Shown piece by piece: positions 59,495-64,000 of a DNA stretch of 64,000 nucleotides (positions are counted from its first letter, which is position 1; each line of letters starts with the position of its first letter). Made by a program: the position numbers and the translations under genes. Under the pieces are notes generated by a model that was not told where the DNA came from, made no database searches, and was given only the letters and a program-made list of their open reading frames with translations. This DNA is from Clostridia bacterium (lineage in GTDB: Bacteria; Bacillota; Clostridia; Oscillospirales; CAG-272), in NCBI GenBank assembly GCA_017461385.1, contig JAFTXZ010000008.1, positions 62,001-126,000 on the forward strand, written 5' to 3'.

Positions 59495-60663
59495 TTGATT
59501 ACGGCAAGATGCTGTCTTCAAGGGTTCAAGGGATAAAGCCATCGGGAATCAGAAAGTTCTTCGATATGCTTTCTGAGATGGAAAACGTTGTTTCTTTAAC
59601 TGTTGGACAGCCTGATTTTATAACGCCTTGGCATATTCGCGAGGCTGCTATTGAGAGCCTTGAGCAGGGTAAAACCTACTATACCTCCAATGCAGGCACT
59701 AACGAGCTACGTCAAGAGATTTCAAGCTATATGAAGCGTAAATTCAACCTTGAATATTGCGCTAAGGACCAAATTATTGTAACTGTCGGTGGTAGCGAGG
59801 CAATAGACGCAACAATGCGTGCTATTCTAGAGCCTGGTGATGAGGTGATTTTACCTGTGCCGTCCTTTGTTTGCTACGGCCCTATTGCAGAAATGATTGG
59901 TGCTAAGGTTGTTACCATTGAAACCAAGCTTGAAAACAAGTTTAAGCTAACCAAAGAAGAGCTTATAAGCGCTATCACACCAAAAACCAAGCTACTTATT
60001 TTGCCATTTCCTAACAACCCAACTGGAGCTATTCTTACAAAAGAGGAGCTTGAGGAAATTGCTGAGATTATTCGTGGCACTAACATTGCTATTCTTTCTG
60101 ATGAAATTTACGCAGAGCTTACCTATGGTAAGAGACACGTTTCTATTGCTGAAATTGATGGAATGAAGGAACGAACAATTATTGCAAGTGGCTTTTCAAA
60201 GGCTTATGCAATGACTGGCTGGCGTCTTGGATATATTTGTGGTCCTGCTCCTCTTGTGAAGGAAATATTAAAGATTCATCAATATGCAATTATGTGTGCT
60301 CCAACCATGTCTCAATTTGCAGCTGTAGAGGCTATGAGAAATGGTGATGAGGACGTGGAGATGATGAGAGCTGAATACAACCGTAGGCGCGTATTTATGC
60401 TAGAGGGTCTAAGAAAAATCGGCATCGAATGCTTTGAGCCTGAGGGTGCATTCTATTTATACCCATACATAGCTCCCTTTGGACTATCCAGCGAGGAGTT
60501 TGCCGAAAGACTTCTATACGAGTATAACTGTGCAATAGTTCCAGGCACTGCCTTTGGCGATTGTGGTGAGGGATTTGCAAGAATCTCCTATGCTTACTCC
60601 GTTAAGCATTTAGGTCAAGCTCTTGAAAGAATTGAAGCCTTTGTTAAGGGTCTTAAAAAATAA
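59491..60663 (+). CDS. class I/II aminotransferase
   Basis: This 390-residue fold-type I PLP enzyme has LTVGQPDFITPWHI, YTSNAGTNELR, LPFPNNPTGAILTKEEL, SDEIYAEL and the Schiff-base lysine Lys237 in SGFSKAYAMTGWRLGY. It is closest to aspartate/aromatic aminotransferases; the substrate is unspecified. It is translationally coupled to the Lrp regulator upstream. Confidence 0.93.
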   Translation: MIDYGKMLSSRVQGIKPSGIRKFFDMLSEMENVVSLTVGQPDFITPWHIREAAIESLEQGKTYYTSNAGTNELRQEISSYMKRKFNLEYCAKDQIIVTVGGSEAIDATMRAILEPGDEVILPVPSFVCYGPIAEMIGAKVVTIETKLENKFKLTKEELISAITPKTKLLILPFPNNPTGAILTKEELEEIAEIIRGTNIAILSDEIYAELTYGKRHVSIAEIDGMKERTIIASGFSKAYAMTGWRLGYICGPAPLVKEILKIHQYAIMCAPTMSQFAAVEAMRNGDEDVEMMRAEYNRRRVFMLEGLRKIGIECFEPEGAFYLYPYIAPFGLSSEEFAERLLYEYNCAIVPGTAFGDCGEGFARISYAYSVKHLGQALERIEAFVKGLKK

Positions 60664-60690
60664 AAAATGCGACGCACGTCGCATTTTTTT
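60662..60690. terminator. bidirectional terminator
   Basis: Stem AAAAAATGCGAC/GTCGCATTTTTT between the aminotransferase and tadA. Confidence 0.85.
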
Positions 60691-60691
60691 A

Positions 60692-61135
60692 TTATCTTTT
60701 AGACTTAAAGAAGCTTGACAGAAGCTGGGCACAATCATCGGCTAAAACACCTGAGGTAATCTGTGGCTTATAGAGGGGATAGTCGGTCAAATTTATCATT
60801 GTACCAAAGGCACCAGCCTTGTGGTCGGGTGCACCGTAAACTACCCTTTCAATTCTCGAATTTACAATTGCCCCTGCGCACATAGGACAGGGCTCAAGAG
60901 TAACATACATGGTACAGCCTACAAGTCTCCATCCACCTAGCCTTTTACATGCCTTGTCAATAGCCTTTATCTCTGCGTGATAAAGTGCGTTTTTCCCATA
61001 TTCTCTGGTATTATAAGCCTTGGCAATTATTTCATCGCCCCTTACTATAATAGCGCCAACGGGAACCTCATCCTTTTTATACGCCTTTTTAGCCTCTTTA
61101 ATGGCAAGTGCCATAAATTCAATATCAGTTCTCAT
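60692..61135 (-). CDS. tadA: tRNA adenosine deaminase (TadA)
   Basis: This 147-residue deaminase has the zinc/catalytic HAE motif (YHAEIKAIDKACK) and the second zinc motif LEPCPMCAGAI. It changes A34 to inosine in tRNA-Arg(ACG). The ATG at 61135 is chosen because it keeps the normal length (about 150); no strong ribosome site is seen, but it begins 8 bases after the gyrB-like stop, so it is probably coupled by reinitiation. Confidence 0.92.
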   Translation of the reverse strand: MRTDIEFMALAIKEAKKAYKKDEVPVGAIIVRGDEIIAKAYNTREYGKNALYHAEIKAIDKACKRLGGWRLVGCTMYVTLEPCPMCAGAIVNSRIERVVYGAPDHKAGAFGTMINLTDYPLYKPQITSGVLADDCAQLLSSFFKSKR

Positions 61136-61142
61136 AGCTAGA

Positions 61143-63131
61143 TTAGATATCGGCAAGATTCATATATTTATAGCCGTATTCTGCAATAAAGTCCTTTCTC
61201 GCTTGAATATCATCACCCAAAAGGGTTTCAAACATAACTCTTGTTTCCTCCTCGTCGGTTGGCATAACCTGTATCAAGCGACGGCTTTCAGGGTTCATGG
61301 TGGTTTCCCACATCATTTCCTTATCGTTTTCACCAAGTCCCTTGGAACGCTGAACTGTATATTTTTCACCCTCTAGCTTTGCTAGAATTTCTGCCTTTTC
61401 TGCTTCGTTATATGCAAAGTAGATTTTGTCCTTTGAGGTTGTGATTTCGTAAAGTGGTGATTCTGCTATAAAAACTCTGCCCTCTTTAATGAGAGTTGGT
61501 AGCAAGCGATAGAACATTGTTAAAATTAGCGTTCTTATTTGGAATCCGTCCTCATCAGCATCAGTACAAATAATTATTCTGCGCCATTTCAGGTTGTTCA
61601 TATCGAAGGTAGCCATGTTATCCTTGCTTTTAATGCCCTTTACCTCGACACCACAGCCAACAACCTTCAAAAGGTCAAGTATAATGTCACTTTTGAAAAT
61701 CTTATCATAGGTGCTCTTTAGACAGTTAAGGGTTTTACCTCTTACAGGAATGAGCGCCTGAATGTTAGGGTCGCGTCCTCCCTTACAGGACGAGAGCGCA
61801 GAGTCTCCCTCTACTATATAAAGCTCTCTAACCTCTGGGTCCTTGGACCTACATGGCACGAATTTTTCAACTCTGTTTGCAAAATCGTTAGAGGTGCTTA
61901 GCTTATTTTTAAGGTCAAGACGTGTGTTTTCCGCACTTCTTCTTGCCTTCATATTGGTAAGAACCTGATTTGCAAAAATCTCTGCCTCAGCTCTATTTTC
62001 AAGGAAGTATATCTCTAGCTTCTCCTTCATAAAGTCGCAAAGAGAATCCTCGATAAACTTGTTTGTGATTGATTTTTTAGTTTGGTTTTCATAAGAGGTC
62101 TCTGTTGAGAAGCTATTGATAACCAAAACAAGACAATCCTCAATATCCTCAAAGGTGATGCTTTCATTCCTTGCGTATTTGCCGTTGTCCTTCAAATACT
62201 TGTCAAGAACGCCTCTGAAGGCACGCTTCACTGCCTTGTCAGGAGAGCCACCATGCTCCAAAAAGCTAGAGTTATGATAATACTCCAAAAGTGCATTTTT
62301 GTTAGATACGCAGAATGCAATTTCAGCCTTTAGCTTGTATTCCTTTTTATCCTGTCTATCTCTACCCTTTGAGCTCATGCTCCAGAGCACGGGTGCAGTT
62401 AAGGAAACGTTATTTGTAATCTCGCCAATATAATCGGAAATACCATTTTTGTAAAGGAACTCGGTTTTCTCAAAGCCACCAGAGGTGTTTTGATATTTCA
62501 AAACAAGCTTCAAGCCTGCATTTACAATTGCCTGCTTATGAAGCACATTTAAGTAGTGCTCCTTTGGTATATTAGTATCTGTAAATACCTCAAGGTCAGG
62601 CCTCCAGCGAGTAAGTGTGCCTGTACGTCTGTCCTTTCCCTCAAGAGCAGTAGTCTTAAGCTTAGACACAGGGTTGCCCTTTTCAAAGTGAATTTCATAC
62701 ATAAGATCGCCCTTGTATGAATAAACGTCCATAAATTCAGAGGAATACTGAGTAGCGCAGGCGCCAAGTCCGTTTAAGCCAAGAGAATATTGATATGCGC
62801 TTTTTTCGTTGTTATTATCGTACTTACCACCCGCATAAAGCTCACAATAAACAAGCTCCCAGTTAAACTTGCCCTCCTTTTGGTTATAATCCAATGGAAC
62901 ACCTCTACCGCGGTCGTCAACCTCGATAGTTCTGTCTCTATATACTGTAACTGTAATCTCCTTACCGTAGCCCTCACGAGCCTCGTCAATAGAGTTGGAA
63001 AGAATTTCAAAAAACGAATGCTCACAGCCCTCGAGTCCATCGGAGCCGAAAATAACCGCAGGTCTTTTTCTTACACGGTCAGCACCCTTCAATGAGGATA
63101 TACTTTGGTCGGAATATTCCTTAGAAGCCAT
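61143..63131 (-). CDS. divergent type IIA topoisomerase subunit B (GyrB/ParE-like)
   Basis: This 662-residue protein has the GHKL ATPase domain (FFEILSNSIDEAREGYG and DDRGRGVPLDY), a transducer domain and a TOPRIM domain with YIVEGDSA, CTDADEDGFQIRT and RSKGLGENDKEMMW. The first signature, RKRPAVIFGSDG, departs from the common RKRPGMYIGSTG of GyrB, so it is probably a ParE-type or side-branch paralogue. No gyrA/parC gene lies in the window. GGAGG precedes the ATG at 63131; the frame runs to 63203 but that part has no site. Confidence 0.88.
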   Translation of the reverse strand: MASKEYSDQSISSLKGADRVRKRPAVIFGSDGLEGCEHSFFEILSNSIDEAREGYGKEITVTVYRDRTIEVDDRGRGVPLDYNQKEGKFNWELVYCELYAGGKYDNNNEKSAYQYSLGLNGLGACATQYSSEFMDVYSYKGDLMYEIHFEKGNPVSKLKTTALEGKDRRTGTLTRWRPDLEVFTDTNIPKEHYLNVLHKQAIVNAGLKLVLKYQNTSGGFEKTEFLYKNGISDYIGEITNNVSLTAPVLWSMSSKGRDRQDKKEYKLKAEIAFCVSNKNALLEYYHNSSFLEHGGSPDKAVKRAFRGVLDKYLKDNGKYARNESITFEDIEDCLVLVINSFSTETSYENQTKKSITNKFIEDSLCDFMKEKLEIYFLENRAEAEIFANQVLTNMKARRSAENTRLDLKNKLSTSNDFANRVEKFVPCRSKDPEVRELYIVEGDSALSSCKGGRDPNIQALIPVRGKTLNCLKSTYDKIFKSDIILDLLKVVGCGVEVKGIKSKDNMATFDMNNLKWRRIIICTDADEDGFQIRTLILTMFYRLLPTLIKEGRVFIAESPLYEITTSKDKIYFAYNEAEKAEILAKLEGEKYTVQRSKGLGENDKEMMWETTMNPESRRLIQVMPTDEEETRVMFETLLGDDIQARKDFIAEYGYKYMNLADI

Positions 63132-63223
63132 CTCTTGTTCCTCCTTTTTTGCATAATTTTGCATTATATATTTTATTTTAACATATATAAATATTTTTTG
63201 CAAGTGTCATTTTCCCCATTTTG

Positions 63224-63252
63224 TTGACAAATGCTTAAAAAATAGTTATAAT
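63224..63252 (+). promoter_or_regulatory. promoter of the gtrA-like gene
   Basis: TTGACA (63224-63229), 17-base spacer, TATAAT (63247-63252). Confidence 0.9.
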
Positions 63253-63290
63253 TAATTTATAAAACAAAATGAGTTTTTTCGGAGATTTTT

Positions 63291-63728
63291 ATGTCAAAAA
63301 TTATCGAGCTTTTTAAGAAGTATAAGGAGGTTATCCTTTACTTGATTATTGGTGGGCTCACTACACTTATTAACATTGCAACCTATTGGCTTTGCGCCTT
63401 CCCCTTGGGGCTTCACACAATACCCTCGAATATTATTGCGTGGGCTGTGGGAGTTATTTTTGCTTACTTCACTAACAAGCTTTTTGTTTTTGAAAGCAAG
63501 AGCTTTGCACCACAGGTTTTCTTCAAGGAGTTTTTGCTATTTATACTTGCAAGAGTCGGCACTGGTCTTTTAGATACTGGCATTATGTATTTATTTGTTG
63601 ACGTCCTTGGACTACACGAGTACGAAATGTGGATTAAGATTGCTTCTAACATTATCGTTATTATTCTAAATTACGTTCTTTCAAAGCTTGTTGTTTTCAG
63701 AAAGAACAAAAACGAAGCACAGGACTAA
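63291..63728 (+). CDS. GtrA-family membrane protein
   Basis: This 145-residue protein has four membrane helices and the GtrA hallmarks FLIIGGLTTLINIATYWL-like start (YLIIGGLTTLINIATYW), VIFAYFTNKLFVFES and NYVLSKLVVFRKNK at the end. GtrA proteins are thought to flip lipid-linked sugars. GGAG precedes the ATG. The stop codon lies in a small hairpin before the QueG-like gene. Confidence 0.88.
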   Translation: MSKIIELFKKYKEVILYLIIGGLTTLINIATYWLCAFPLGLHTIPSNIIAWAVGVIFAYFTNKLFVFESKSFAPQVFFKEFLLFILARVGTGLLDTGIMYLFVDVLGLHEYEMWIKIASNIIVIILNYVLSKLVVFRKNKNEAQD

Positions 63729-63744
63729 TGTCCTGTGATTTTTC
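63719..63744 (+). terminator. weak hairpin after gtrA
   Basis: ACAGGAC-taat-GTCCTGT, then GATTTTTC; read-through to the next gene is likely. Confidence 0.5.
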
Positions 63745-63761
63745 AAAACGGGAGATATGCA

Positions 63762-64000
63762 ATGACTATTAAGGATTTTTTTAAGAGCCATAATATTGAA
63801 GCCTATTCTGCTATTCCCCTTTCAAGATGTAAAATTTTAAGGGAGTATTTGCTAACAAAAAACGGTCTTGATCGAGATTGCTATGCCATTATGATGCTTT
63901 TCCCTTACAGATGCGAAAAAAAGCCTATAAACCTGACAGTTTACGCTTCAGTCAGAGATTATCATAGCTACATTGAGTCCTTTTCAAGGGAGCTTGAGAG
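63762..64000 (+). CDS. QueG-like 4Fe-4S protein, N-terminal part
   Basis: The first 79 codons are in the window; the gene runs off the right edge. IEAYSAIPLSRCKILREYLL and MMLFPYRCEKKPINLTVYASVRDYHSYIESFSRELE resemble the start of epoxyqueuosine-reductase-like iron-sulfur proteins. GGGAG stands 7 bases before the ATG. The iron-sulfur motifs would be downstream, so the call is provisional. Confidence 0.65.
   Translation, partial: MTIKDFFKSHNIEAYSAIPLSRCKILREYLLTKNGLDRDCYAIMMLFPYRCEKKPINLTVYASVRDYHSYIESFSRELE

Overview
The window comes from a low-GC, Gram-positive, anaerobic-looking bacterium, most likely an uncultured gut or rumen member of the Clostridia. The evidence is strong AGGAG-type ribosome binding sites, sigma-A promoters with 17-base spacers in front of almost every unit, T-rich hairpin terminators, a lepA-hemW pair, two FakA/FakB-type fatty acid kinase systems, a Firmicute-style OmpR two-component pair and a DUF975 membrane protein. 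No phage, transposase or CRISPR locus was found. The usual bacterial code fits all genes.

Layout. 1-7 kb: a PQ-loop-like membrane protein, fakA/fakB pair 1, a two-component system, an OhrR-type MarR regulator, a PHP phosphoesterase and tRNA-Met/tRNA-Glu. 6.5-7.1 kb: an array of short hairpins joined by conserved 9-mers, leading into an Avd/S23-like four-helix-bundle gene. 8-11.5 kb: two intracellular glycosidases. 11.6-13.6 kb: an apparently unrecorded RiPP locus made of a 38-residue Cys-containing precursor, a radical SAM/SPASM maturase with an N-terminal RRE-like domain, and a divergent XRE regulator. 14-26 kb: a GH63-like enzyme, beta-mannosidase, heparinase II/III-like protein, NodB-like deacetylase, GH51 arabinofuranosidase, GH2 beta-glucuronidase and CE15-like esterase. 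26-35 kb: an RNA ligase, a FlK-like thioesterase, two paralogous membrane-anchored XRE regulators, an acyltransferase/GT8/GT8-acyltransferase fusion operon and fakB/fakA pair 2. 35-43 kb: hemW, lepA, DUF975, HAD, metallophosphoesterase, thrH, GH30 and an AEC transporter. 44 kb: a broken and an intact tRNA-Ser(GGA). 45-58 kb: an ArsR-DUF2087 pair, a GH106-like enzyme, the uxaB-uxaA-uxaC hexuronate operon, GH4, an esterase, a CofE-like ligase and a sugar isomerase. 59-64 kb: Lrp/AsnC regulator, aminotransferase, tadA, a divergent GyrB/ParE-like subunit, GtrA and the start of a QueG-like gene.

How the genes fit together. About thirteen carbohydrate-active enzymes are present, none with a visible signal peptide and mostly as single-gene transcription units. 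The cell therefore probably imports oligosaccharides through transporters encoded elsewhere and breaks them down in the cytoplasm. Arabinofuranosidase, beta-glucuronidase, glucuronoyl-esterase-like, GH4 and UxaC/UxaB/UxaA activities form a coherent route from glucuronic-acid-decorated hemicellulose or mucin-type glycans to 2-keto-3-deoxygluconate. A second theme is lipids: two fatty acid kinase systems, a hot-dog thioesterase and a three-gene glycolipid-like operon, with two sister membrane-anchored XRE regulators nearby.
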